DNA of 10,013 nt from Clostridia bacterium (GTDB lineage: Bacteria; Bacillota; Clostridia; CAKSNL01; HGM11501): contig JAUNRD010000043.1 in the NCBI GenBank assembly GCA_030535815.1, positions 1 through 10,013 of the forward strand, in the 5' to 3' direction. Every line of letters begins with the position of its first letter. The first letter of the stretch is position 1. This document shows, piece by piece, positions 1 through 7,228 of this stretch. The notes under the pieces are model-generated. The model made no database searches, was not told the origin of the DNA, and was given only the letters and a program-made list of their open reading frames with translations. The translations under genes and the position numbers were made by a program.

Positions 1-709
1 TATGATAAGAAGAACTATTTTTGCAATTTCACAGAACGAAAGCAGAATAGTTTTAACCGGTTCCCTCTTTGAAGTTAAGGGAGATACAATTAATGTTGTA
101 TCTGTTGACGGCTTTCGTCTTGCCTTAAGAAATGAAAAAATTAAAGAAGATAAGGGTGAAGGTTTTTCTTTCATTATACCCGGTAAAACACTTGGTGAAC
201 TTTCAAAAATATTAAAGGATGATGATTCACCTGTTAAAATAAGTGTAAATCAGAGATTTTGTTTAATAAAAACAGAAGATGCAAAGGTTGTTTCAAGACT
301 TATTGAAGGTAATTTCTTGAATTACAGAAAGACAATTCCCACCGATAATGCCTATAGTGTTGTTATTCCCGTAAATTCCGTTATGGAAAGTGTGGAAAGA
401 TGTGAACCCATCATTTCAGCCAGCGAAACAAAGAGCCCTATAAGACTTCAGTTTACAAAAACCGAGCTTGTAATTAAGTGTTTTGCATCAACCGGTCAGA
501 TTATGGATACTCTTCCCATTCCCTTTGAAGGTGAAGAAACCGAAATCGGCTTTAATCATAAATATTTCCACGACGCATTAAAGGCTTGTGAGGAAGATCT
601 TGCAAAAATTGAATTCAATTCAAATTTAAGTCCCTGTATAATTAAACCTGTTGACGGTGAAGATTTTATTCAGATGGTTCTTCCCGTGAAATTAAAAAAT
701 GAAAATTGA
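1..709 (+). CDS. dnaN: DNA polymerase III beta subunit (sliding clamp), 5'-truncated by the window
   Basis: This is the C-terminal part of the ring-shaped clamp that tethers the replicative polymerase to DNA; 235 residues are readable from position 2. The first visible methionine aligns with the internal 'MIRQT.FAVS..E.R..LTG' segment of Bacillus DnaN, so it is not a start codon. Roughly the first 135-140 residues lie left of the window. Visible are domain II, with VDGFRLALR and the IPGKTLGELSKIL segment, and domain III, ending in the typical QMVLPVKL tail. The stop codon lies inside recF (11-nt overlap), indicating co-transcription and probable translational coupling. The Bacillus order dnaN-yaaA-recF is shortened here, with no S4-domain gene between. 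Family assignment is very secure; only the 5' end is missing. Confidence 0.97.
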   Translation, partial: MIRRTIFAISQNESRIVLTGSLFEVKGDTINVVSVDGFRLALRNEKIKEDKGEGFSFIIPGKTLGELSKILKDDDSPVKISVNQRFCLIKTEDAKVVSRLIEGNFLNYRKTIPTDNAYSVVIPVNSVMESVERCEPIISASETKSPIRLQFTKTELVIKCFASTGQIMDTLPIPFEGEETEIGFNHKYFHDALKACEEDLAKIEFNSNLSPCIIKPVDGEDFIQMVLPVKLKNEN

Positions 710-1805
710 AAAAGTTAAGCTTTTTAATTACAGAAATTTTTTAAGTGAAGAAGTTTTGTTAAATCCTGAGGTAAATGTTTTCAGAGGAGAAAATGCCCAG
801 GGAAAAACTAATTTTTTAGAATCAATTTATCTTTTTTCAGCTGCTAAAAGCTATCGCGCCGCAAACGAAAAGGATTTAATAAAATTCGGCTGTGAAGATT
901 TTAAAATTGAAATGGATTTTTTAACCGGAGATATGCCTGTTCACGGTGAATATAAATTTTCCGAAAATGAAAAAAGAGAGGTTAAATTCAACGGGATAAA
1001 GGCATCTAAAAATTCACTTTTAAGTGAGCATTTCAAAACGGTTTTATTTTCACCTGAAGAAATTGATGTAATTAAAGGGGAAAAAGAATTAAGAAGAAAT
1101 TTAATAGACGATGCAATCTGTAACCTTAAACCTAATTATGCCAAAATTCTGAAAGATTATAACAAATGTCTTAAACAAAAAAATATTCTTCTTAAAAAAA
1201 GAGAACTTAAAAATTTTGATTCAATGCTTGATATATGGAATTTAAGGCTTTCGGAATACGGTTCAAGGCTTATGATGTACAGAGGCAGTTTTGCAAGGCT
1301 TTTATCAGAATATGCAAAAGTGCATATGGATGAATTAACCGACGGAAAAGAAAATCTTTTGATAAATTATATTCCTTTTATAGAAGCAGAAAATACAGAT
1401 AACATTGAAGAAAATAAAAAATTATTCAATGAAAGTATGGAAAAATACCGCCGCGCGGAAATTGAGAGAGGTCAGTCTTTGACAGGTCCTCAAAGAGATG
1501 ATATAGAATTTTTAATAAACGGAAATAATGTTAAATTATTCGGGTCCCAGGGTCAGCAGCGTTCATGTATTTTATGTGTAAAGCTTGCAATGACAGAAAT
1601 TATAAAGGACCGGTGCGGTTTTTATCCTGTTTTACTTCTTGATGATATTTTAAGTGAGCTTGATAAAAAAAGACAGTCGTATATGATTGAAAAAATAAAA
1701 GGTAAACAGACAATAATTACCTGTACGGGCGTAAGCGGATTAAGAAGAAGTAAAAGAGTTACATTTTTTACCGTAAAGGACGGAAAAATCACTAAGGAGC
1801 AATAA
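699..1805 (+). CDS. recF: DNA replication/repair protein RecF
   Basis: RecF is an SMC-like ATPase that acts with RecO and RecR to load RecA at single-strand gaps. At 368 residues it is close to the usual length of about 360-375. The Walker A motif is GENAQGKT at residues 30-37. The family segment LFSPEEIDVIKGEKELRR follows near residue 115. The ABC-type signature is SQGQQRS and the Walker B is VLLLDDILSELD, both in the last third. The ATG at 699 lies inside the end of dnaN with no clear SD, so translation is probably coupled to dnaN. The stop is followed after one base by remB. The middle lysine-rich region is the usual coiled-coil/lid insertion. Nothing appears broken. Confidence 0.97.
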   Translation: MKIEKVKLFNYRNFLSEEVLLNPEVNVFRGENAQGKTNFLESIYLFSAAKSYRAANEKDLIKFGCEDFKIEMDFLTGDMPVHGEYKFSENEKREVKFNGIKASKNSLLSEHFKTVLFSPEEIDVIKGEKELRRNLIDDAICNLKPNYAKILKDYNKCLKQKNILLKKRELKNFDSMLDIWNLRLSEYGSRLMMYRGSFARLLSEYAKVHMDELTDGKENLLINYIPFIEAENTDNIEENKKLFNESMEKYRRAEIERGQSLTGPQRDDIEFLINGNNVKLFGSQGQQRSCILCVKLAMTEIIKDRCGFYPVLLLDDILSELDKKRQSYMIEKIKGKQTIITCTGVSGLRRSKRVTFFTVKDGKITKEQ

Positions 1806-1806
1806 T

Positions 1807-2079
1807 ATGTATCTTCATGTAGGAGGAGATTATCTGGTCAGAAAAGATAAGATAGTCGGAATTTTTGATATTGAAAATACAAGTATAGGAAAAGCAACAA
1901 GAGTTTTTTTCAGGCGATGCGAAGAAAATAAAAATGTAATTAATGTATCCTTTGACCTTCCGAGGTCGTTTATACTGGATAATGACGATAAAATTTATAT
2001 ATCACCAATCTCTCCACAAACTCTTCTTAAGAGAATGAATCAGAAAACCCTTGAAAAGACAGTAAGAAAGGAATTTTGA
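1807..2079 (+). CDS. remB: Extracellular matrix regulator RemB (YaaB, DUF370 family)
   Basis: This 90-residue protein fits the RemA/RemB (DUF370) family in sequence and place: in Bacillus subtilis yaaB/remB also sits between recF and gyrB. It begins MYLHVGGDYLVRKDKIVGIFD and contains the core IGKATRVFF, then SFILDNDDKIYISPISPQTL. The last motif matches the strand region seen across the family. Family members bind DNA as oligomers, and RemB in Bacillus contributes to biofilm matrix gene activation. Whether this organism makes a matrix is unknown, so the role is by homology. An SD (AAGGAGC) overlaps the recF end, 6 nt before the ATG. gyrB begins one base after the stop. Family call is strong; the exact regulatory targets cannot be read here. 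Confidence 0.88.
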   Translation: MYLHVGGDYLVRKDKIVGIFDIENTSIGKATRVFFRRCEENKNVINVSFDLPRSFILDNDDKIYISPISPQTLLKRMNQKTLEKTVRKEF

Positions 2080-2080
2080 T

Positions 2081-4018
2081 ATGAGCGAAATCAAAAACAA
2101 CTATGACGAAAGCCAGATTCAGGTACTTGAAGGACTTGAAGCGGTAAGAAAGAGACCTGGTATGTATATCGGCTCAACTTCAATAAGAGGTCTTCATCAC
2201 CTGGTATATGAAATTGTGGATAACTCCATTGACGAAGCATTGGCAGGTTTTTGTACTGAAATTGAGGTTTCACTTAATAAGGACGGTTCCGTAACCGTTA
2301 AGGATAACGGTCGTGGTATGCCTCACGGTATTCATCCTAAAATGGGTATTTCCACAATCGACGTTATTTTTACCGTTCTTCACGCAGGCGGTAAGTTCGG
2401 CGGTGGCGGATATAAGGTATCCGGCGGTCTTCACGGTGTTGGTGCATCCGTTGTTAACGCTCTTTCAAAAAAGCTTGAAGTAAAGGTTCACGATGGGGAA
2501 AATATCTGGTTCCAGTCCTACACCTTAGGTAAACCTAACGGTGAGGTTCATAAAATAGGAACTACAGATAAGACAGGTACCGAGGTTACCTTCTGGGCAG
2601 ACGATGATATTTTTGAAGAAACCTATTATGATTATAAAACATTACTTAAGAGACTTCGTGAGCAGGCATTCTTAAACGGCGGTATTAAAATTATTTTCAG
2701 TGACTTAAGAGAAGAAGAAATTAAAAAAGAAGAGCTTATTTACGAGGGCGGTATTAAAAACTTCGTATCCTATCTTTACAATGAAAGATACGGTAATAAA
2801 GAAAATTCTCTTACAATCCACGATGAAGTTATTTATGTAAAGGGCGAGAAAAACGGCAGTATGGCTGAGGTTGCCATTCAGTGGAACAACGGCTACGAAG
2901 AAACAATCGAATCCTTTGCAAATAACATATCCACAACGGAAGGCGGTACTCACGAGGTTGGATTTAAGTCATCGCTCCGTAAAGTGCTTGAGGATTATGC
3001 AAGAAAGTACAAGCTTATGAAGGATGATGAGGAATTAACCGGTGAAGACGTTCGTGAAGGTATAATTGCCATCATTTCCGTAAAGCTTGAAGAGCCTCAG
3101 TTTGAAGGACAGACCAAGACAAAGCTCGGTAACTCCGAGATAAGAGGTCTTGTTGAAACAATAGTTAAAGAAAAGCTTGCAGACTTTCTTGAGGAAAACC
3201 CGAATGTCGGTCGTGCAATAATTGAAAAGGCAATGCTTGCATCCCGTGCGAGAATTGCGGCAAGAAAAGCAAGGGAAGCAACAAGAAAAACTCCTCTTGG
3301 TACAAGCTCACTTCCCGGTAAGCTTGCAGATTGTATAGTAAAGGACCCCACAAAGACAGAGCTTTACATCGTAGAGGGTGACTCTGCGGGAGGCAGTGCA
3401 AAGAGCGGCCGTGACAGTAAATATCAGGCAATACTTTCTCTTTGGGGTAAAATGCTTAATGTTGAAAAGGTTAAGCTCGATAAGGTTTATTCAAATGAAA
3501 AATTAGTTCCCGTTATCCAGTCACTCGGTACGGGAATCGGTGCAGAATTCAATATAGAAAAGCTCCGCTACGATAAAATAATAATTATGGCCGATGCCGA
3601 CGTTGACGGTGCTCATATTCAGACACTTCTTCTCACCTTCTTCTTCAGACATATGTTCCCCCTTGTTGAAGCAGGTCATATCTATCTTGCAAAGCCTCCT
3701 CTTTACAAGCTTTCAAGAGGTAAAACTTCAAGAGTTGCTTTCAGCGATGAAGAAAGAGATTTAATAAGTGAAGAATTAAAGGCAGGAGACGCTAATGCCA
3801 AGGTTGAAATAAGCAGATACAAAGGTCTTGGTGAGATGGACCCTGAAGAGCTTTGGGAAACCACAATGGATCCCAAAAACAGAATCCTTCTTAAGGTTAC
3901 ACTTGAAGATGCAGAGCGCGCAAGCGAAATCTTCAGCGTGCTGATGGGTGAAGAGGTTGAGCCCAGAAGAATCTTCATCGAAGAAAATGCGCAGTACGTA
4001 ACTAATTTGGATATATAA
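2081..4018 (+). CDS. gyrB: DNA gyrase subunit B
   Basis: This is the ATPase and TOPRIM subunit of gyrase, which with GyrA introduces negative supercoils. It has 645 residues, the normal short Gram-positive form without the large insert of the E. coli protein. The GHKL ATPase domain has the general-base Glu44 in YEIVDNSIDEA, Asn48 as Mg ligand, Asp75 in KDNGRGMP, and the lid GGLHGVGASVVNALS. A transducer domain follows. The TOPRIM domain has Glu432 in EGDSAGGSA and the metal triad Asp505/507/509 in DADVDGAH. The C-terminal tail PRRIFIEENAQYVTNLDI is standard. The usual 'LPL(R/K)GK' reads LSLWGK, with Trp455 at the position of E. coli Lys447. An AAAGGA SD precedes the ATG. gyrA follows after 17 nt, giving stoichiometric co-expression. 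Gyrase rather than topoisomerase IV is supported by position and by the GyrA-box in its partner. Confidence 0.98.
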   Translation: MSEIKNNYDESQIQVLEGLEAVRKRPGMYIGSTSIRGLHHLVYEIVDNSIDEALAGFCTEIEVSLNKDGSVTVKDNGRGMPHGIHPKMGISTIDVIFTVLHAGGKFGGGGYKVSGGLHGVGASVVNALSKKLEVKVHDGENIWFQSYTLGKPNGEVHKIGTTDKTGTEVTFWADDDIFEETYYDYKTLLKRLREQAFLNGGIKIIFSDLREEEIKKEELIYEGGIKNFVSYLYNERYGNKENSLTIHDEVIYVKGEKNGSMAEVAIQWNNGYEETIESFANNISTTEGGTHEVGFKSSLRKVLEDYARKYKLMKDDEELTGEDVREGIIAIISVKLEEPQFEGQTKTKLGNSEIRGLVETIVKEKLADFLEENPNVGRAIIEKAMLASRARIAARKAREATRKTPLGTSSLPGKLADCIVKDPTKTELYIVEGDSAGGSAKSGRDSKYQAILSLWGKMLNVEKVKLDKVYSNEKLVPVIQSLGTGIGAEFNIEKLRYDKIIIMADADVDGAHIQTLLLTFFFRHMFPLVEAGHIYLAKPPLYKLSRGKTSRVAFSDEERDLISEELKAGDANAKVEISRYKGLGEMDPEELWETTMDPKNRILLKVTLEDAERASEIFSVLMGEEVEPRRIFIEENAQYVTNLDI

Positions 4019-4035
4019 TGCGGAGGCAAAAGTAA

Positions 4036-6588
4036 ATGGCTAAACAGAAAAAATATGAAGATTCCCATTTTGAGGAATATATAGATACACAAACAATAGT
4101 CAATGTTGATATTGAAAAACGAATGAAGGAGGCTTTCATTGACTACGCTATGAGCGTAATCATAAGCCGTGCTCTTCCCGATGTGCGTGACGGTCTTAAG
4201 CCTGTTCACAGAAGAATTTTATATTCTATGTATGAAGAGCATTTAACCCACGATAAGCCTTTCTTCAAATCCGCTACCACCGTCGGTAACGTTATCGGTA
4301 GATACCATCCCCACGGTGACGCCAGCGTTTATGATGCAATGGTACGTTTAGCGCAGGATTTCTCCATGCGTTATCCTTTGGTTGACGGTCACGGTAACTT
4401 CGGATCGGTTGACGGCGATCCTCCTGCTGCTTACCGATACACAGAAGCAAGAATGAGCAAGCTTTCCAATGTAATGCTTGAAAACATTGAAAAGAACACC
4501 GTTGACTTTGCTCCAAACTTCGATGAAAAGAGGGTGGAGCCCACCATTCTTCCCACAAGAATTCCCACTCTTTTAATAAACGGAAGCTCCGGTATCGCAG
4601 TTGGTATGGCAACAAACATACCTCCTCATAACCTTACCGAAGTATTAAACGGCGTAATAGCACAGATTGACGACCCCGAAATTACAACGGAAGAGCTTAT
4701 GGAATATATAAAGGGGCCCGATTTTCCCACAAAGGCAACAATTATGGGTAAAAGCGGAATAAGAAGCGCTTATACCACAGGTAAGGGCAAAATTATTGTT
4801 CGTGCCAAGGCTGAAATTGTGGAAAAGAAGGACGGAAGCTATTCCATCGTTGTGACAGAGCTTCCTTATCAGGTAAACAAGAAAATGCTGGTTGAGTCCA
4901 TCGTTGACCTTGTAAAGGACAAGAAAATCGAAGGACTTGCGGATATTGACGACCATTCATCCGACCGTGTCGGTATAAGACTTGATATTTCCCTTAAGAG
5001 AGATGCAAATCCCCAGGTTGTGTTGAATCAGCTTTACCGTTTCACCCGTCTTCAGGACAGCTTCTCCGTAAATATGCTTGCAATTTGTGACGGAAAACCG
5101 AAAACACTGGGACTTAAGGATATTCTTACTCAGTTCATCTCCTTCCAGGAGGAAATCGTTACAAGAAGAACACGCTATGACCTTGAAAAGGCAGAAGCGA
5201 GAATGCATATACTTGAGGGCTTACGTATTGCCCTTGCAAATATCGATGAAATCATCGATACAATCAGAAATTCCTATGACGATGCCAAGGAAAGACTTAT
5301 GGAGCGCTTTAATATGTCTGAAATCCAGGCGCAGAGCGTTCTTGATATGAGACTTGGACAGCTGCAGAAATTAAACGGCGAAAAAATCGAGGAAGAATAC
5401 AATGCTCTCCTTGAAAAGTGCGACGAATACAGACTTATTCTTTCCGATAAGGGTAAACTTATGGAATTAATCAAGGAAGAGCTTGCTGAAATCCGCGATA
5501 AGTACGGGGATGAGCGACTTACTTCAATCGAGCCCGGTCTTGATTTAATTGACGAGGAGGATTTAATTGAGGTTGAGGATTCTGTTTATACCCTTACAAA
5601 CTTCGGTTATGTAAAGCGAGTTCCTGCAGATACCTATAAGGCTCAGCACAGAGGCGGCCGAGGTATTTCCGGTCTTCAGACCAGGGAAGAGGATTTTGTA
5701 AAGTATATGTTTACGGCATCCACCCACGACTTTATTCTGTTCTTTACTGACCGTGGAAGGGTTTACAGACTTAAGGGCTATCAGATTCCCGAATCAAGCC
5801 GTCAGGCAAAGGGAAATGCAATAGTTAACCTTCTTCCCATTGAAAAGGACGAAAAAGTAACGGCAATGATTCCCATCAAGGAATTTTCCGAAGATAACTA
5901 CCTTACAATGCTTACTAAAAACGGTATTATAAAGAAAACCTGCTTAGAAGAATACAACACCGCAAGAAAGGGCGGTATCCTTGCAATTGTAATTGACGAG
6001 GATGATGAGCTTATCTCCGTTGAAATGACCGACGGTAACAACGATGTTGTAATCGGAACGCATAACGGCCTTGCAATCCGCTTCAACGAAAAGGATGTAA
6101 GAGCTATGGGCAGAGTAACCCGCGGTGTTAAGGCAATTACGCTGCGAAGCGGTGACTATGTAGTTGGTATGGCGCGCGTTGAAGACGATGCCCAGCTTAT
6201 GATAGTAACAGAAAACGGCTTCGGTAAAAAGAGTGAATTTGACCTCTTTAAGACTCAGAAGAGAAGCGGTATGGGTATGATAGGCTATAAGGTAACGGAA
6301 AAAACCGGTAAGATTGCGGGCATTACCTCAATCAGGGAAGATGAAGACCTTATGCTTATTGCTTCAAACGGCGTAATAATAAGAATGTTCTCAGCCGAAA
6401 TAAACAGTTTGGGCAGAGCAACTCAGGGCGTAACGTTGATGAGAAGTGATGACGGCGCAACCGTAATCGGTATTGCAAAAACTCCTCACGAGGATGAAAA
6501 AGAGGAAACGGCAGAGGGAGAAGAAGCACCTTCTGAAAATGCGGAAGCTCCCGCTGAAGAAACAGCGGAAGTAACTTCTGAAAACTGA
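4036..6588 (+). CDS. gyrA: DNA gyrase subunit A
   Basis: This is the DNA-cleaving and DNA-wrapping subunit of gyrase, 850 residues (E. coli has 875). The catalytic tyrosine is Tyr135 in AYRYTEARM. The quinolone-resistance-determining segment reads HPHGDASVYDAMVRLAQ, with Ala96 where E. coli has Ser83 and Asp100 where it has Asp87. A coiled-coil arm lies around residues 350-480. The C-terminal beta-pinwheel carries the GyrA-box QHRGGRG at residues 537-543, the hallmark separating gyrase from ParC. The last 33 residues (818-850) form a strongly acidic tail with 13 Glu, 1 Asp and a single Lys. An SD (GGAGG, 4022-4026) sits 9 nt before the ATG. It is the last gene of the block and is followed by a GC-rich hairpin. 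Confidence 0.98.
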   Translation: MAKQKKYEDSHFEEYIDTQTIVNVDIEKRMKEAFIDYAMSVIISRALPDVRDGLKPVHRRILYSMYEEHLTHDKPFFKSATTVGNVIGRYHPHGDASVYDAMVRLAQDFSMRYPLVDGHGNFGSVDGDPPAAYRYTEARMSKLSNVMLENIEKNTVDFAPNFDEKRVEPTILPTRIPTLLINGSSGIAVGMATNIPPHNLTEVLNGVIAQIDDPEITTEELMEYIKGPDFPTKATIMGKSGIRSAYTTGKGKIIVRAKAEIVEKKDGSYSIVVTELPYQVNKKMLVESIVDLVKDKKIEGLADIDDHSSDRVGIRLDISLKRDANPQVVLNQLYRFTRLQDSFSVNMLAICDGKPKTLGLKDILTQFISFQEEIVTRRTRYDLEKAEARMHILEGLRIALANIDEIIDTIRNSYDDAKERLMERFNMSEIQAQSVLDMRLGQLQKLNGEKIEEEYNALLEKCDEYRLILSDKGKLMELIKEELAEIRDKYGDERLTSIEPGLDLIDEEDLIEVEDSVYTLTNFGYVKRVPADTYKAQHRGGRGISGLQTREEDFVKYMFTASTHDFILFFTDRGRVYRLKGYQIPESSRQAKGNAIVNLLPIEKDEKVTAMIPIKEFSEDNYLTMLTKNGIIKKTCLEEYNTARKGGILAIVIDEDDELISVEMTDGNNDVVIGTHNGLAIRFNEKDVRAMGRVTRGVKAITLRSGDYVVGMARVEDDAQLMIVTENGFGKKSEFDLFKTQKRSGMGMIGYKVTEKTGKIAGITSIREDEDLMLIASNGVIIRMFSAEINSLGRATQGVTLMRSDDGATVIGIAKTPHEDEKEETAEGEEAPSENAEAPAEETAEVTSEN

Positions 6589-6599
6589 TAAAACTATCT

Positions 6600-6624
6600 C
6601 CGGGGACGGCGTAGCCGTCCCCGG
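6600..6624 (+). terminator. GC-rich hairpin after gyrA, possible terminator or REP-like palindrome
   Basis: A perfect 11-bp inverted repeat (left arm CCGGGGACGGC, 3-nt loop GTA) begins 11 nt after the gyrA stop. No run of T follows (AATAAAACTT), so it is not a textbook intrinsic terminator. The GGGGACG...CGTCCCC core matches the palindromes found inside the transposase gene at 8695-8724 and 8856-8885. It may therefore be a dispersed REP-like element that doubles as a 3'-end stabiliser or a weak terminator. Confidence 0.55.
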
Positions 6625-6691
6625 AATAAAACTTAAAAATACGGGTAAAATGGACTTATAAAAAATTTTTCAAAAAAAATTAAAAAAAGGC

Positions 6692-6720
6692 TTGACAAAG
6701 TGAAAAATTTGTGTTATTCT
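6692..6720 (+). promoter_or_regulatory. Sigma-A-type promoter of the tRNA-Met/tRNA-Glu unit
   Basis: The -35 TTGACA (6692-6697) and -10 TATTCT (6715-6720) are separated by exactly 17 bp, with a TG-n extended -10. The first tRNA begins 12 nt after the -10 box, as expected for a stable RNA promoter. The upstream region is A/T-rich (runs of A and T at 6660-6688), consistent with an UP-like element. The roughly 100 nt between gyrA and this promoter contain only the hairpin at 6600-6624. Confidence 0.85.
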
Positions 6721-6731
6721 AATATGGCTGT

Positions 6732-6808
6732 GGCGGCATAGCTCAGCTGGCTAGAGCAAACGGTTCATACCCGTTAGGTCGGCGGTTCAAGTCCACCTGC
6801 CGCTACCA
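6732..6808 (+). tRNA. tRNA-Met (anticodon CAU, elongator type), CCA encoded
   Basis: A 77-nt cloverleaf. Acceptor GGCGGCA pairs with TGCCGCT (G1-U72 wobble). The D arm is GCTC...GAGC, and the anticodon stem AACGG/CCGTT carries loop TTCATAC, with CAT at 6766-6768. The T loop is TTCAAGT and the 3' end ACCA is encoded. The overall sequence matches elongator tRNA-Met of Firmicutes rather than initiator (position 1-72 is not an unpaired C-A) or the tRNA-Ile2 type. One oddity is a C-A mismatch in the middle of the T stem (6783 with 6795). Confidence 0.95.
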
Positions 6809-6814
6809 TTAAAT

Positions 6815-6889
6815 GGCTCGTTGGTCAAGCGGTTAAGACACCGCCCTTTCACGGCGGTAACACCAGTTCAAATCTGGTACGAGTCACCA
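6815..6889 (+). tRNA. tRNA-Glu (anticodon UUC), CCA encoded
   Basis: A 75-nt cloverleaf. The acceptor GGCTCGT pairs with ACGAGTC (one G-U). The D stem is GTC/GAC, and the anticodon stem CCGCC/GGCGG carries loop CTTTCAC with TTC at 6848-6850. The T stem ACCAG/CTGGT closes loop TTCAAAT, and ACCA is encoded. It lies 6 nt after tRNA-Met with no promoter between, so both are cut from one transcript ending at the terminator at 6897. Confidence 0.96.
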
Positions 6890-6890
6890 T

Positions 6891-6922
6891 AAAAAAGACT
6901 ATTCTTCGGAATAGTCTTTTTT
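6891..6922 (+). terminator. Intrinsic terminator of the tRNA operon
   Basis: The stem GACTATTC/GAATAGTC closes a UUCG tetraloop and is followed by six T. Upstream A residues extend the pairing (AAAAAAGACTATTC against GAATAGTCTTTTTT). It begins 2 nt after the CCA of tRNA-Glu, so it clearly ends that transcript. Confidence 0.95.
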
Positions 6923-6923
6923 G

Positions 6924-7099
6924 TTATATTTGTTCCTTGCGGAACAAGTGATATTTACTTCGTAAGTGATATTGCCCTTCGGGCAGTGATATTCGCCTAT
7001 GGCGAACTAAAGGAACAAATATAATATCACTGAAACCGAAGGTTTAAATATCACTTTTGATTTATCAAAAATATCACTCCAACGGAGTTGGAATATAAC
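6924..7099. repeat. Hairpin comb: seven short hairpins with GTGATAT / ATATCAC spacers
   Basis: A 176-bp non-coding element. The left half holds hairpins at 6930-6947 (TTGTTCC/GGAACAA), 6955-6965 (TTAC/GTAA), 6973-6985 (TGCCC/GGGCA) and 6993-7005 (TCGCC/GGCGA). They are separated by the exact heptamer GTGATAT at 6948, 6966 and 6986. The right half holds hairpins at 7033-7045 (AAACC/GGTTT), 7055-7070 (TTTTGA/TCAAAA) and 7078-7092 (TCCAAC/GTTGGA). They are separated by the exact complement ATATCAC at 7024, 7048 and 7071, plus a degenerate ATATAAC at 7093. In addition the 13-mer at 6924-6936 is the exact complement of 7012-7024. No open reading frame or known RNA family is recognised. It could be a structured RNA, or a mobile/recombination-derived repeat. 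Confidence 0.8.
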
Positions 7100-7139
7100 T
7101 AAAAAATTTTTGCATCTATTTTGTAGCCGAAAGCCATAA

Positions 7140-7169
7140 AAAGAACGGTTATTACTAACCGTTCTTTTT
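7140..7169. terminator. Bidirectional intrinsic terminator
   Basis: An 11-bp stem AAAGAACGGTT/AACCGTTCTTT with a 6-nt loop and a T run to the right (A run to the left, so T on the other strand). It lies between the hairpin comb and the 3' end of the minus-strand secreted-protein gene. It would stop leakage from either direction. Confidence 0.8.
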
Positions 7170-7187
7170 CTTTGCTTTCGAGCACAT

Positions 7188-7222
7188 AAAAAAGCGTTGC
7201 ATCATTGATGCAACGCTTTTTT
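7188..7222. terminator. Bidirectional intrinsic terminator serving the secreted-protein gene
   Basis: A perfect 16-bp palindrome (arm AAAAAAGCGTTGCATC, loop ATT) with T runs on both strands. It begins 6 nt beyond the stop codon of the minus-strand gene ending at 7229. This makes it the natural end of that transcript, while also blocking any rightward read-through from the tRNA side. Confidence 0.93.
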
Positions 7223-7228
7223 CATTTA

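Noticed and set aside
3703..4209. Minus-strand 168-codon frame over the gyrB/gyrA junction
   Set aside because: Shadow of two unambiguous gyrase genes; it crosses both coding ends and matches no family.
6732..6808. Initiator tRNA-fMet or tRNA-Ile2 for the CAU tRNA
   Set aside because: G1-U72 pairing and the body sequence fit elongator tRNA-Met of Firmicutes; the initiator C1-A72 mismatch is absent.
6948..7077. CRISPR array from regularly spaced GTGATAT
   Set aside because: Repeats are 7 nt, spacers are self-complementary hairpins, orientation flips midway, and no cas genes are present.
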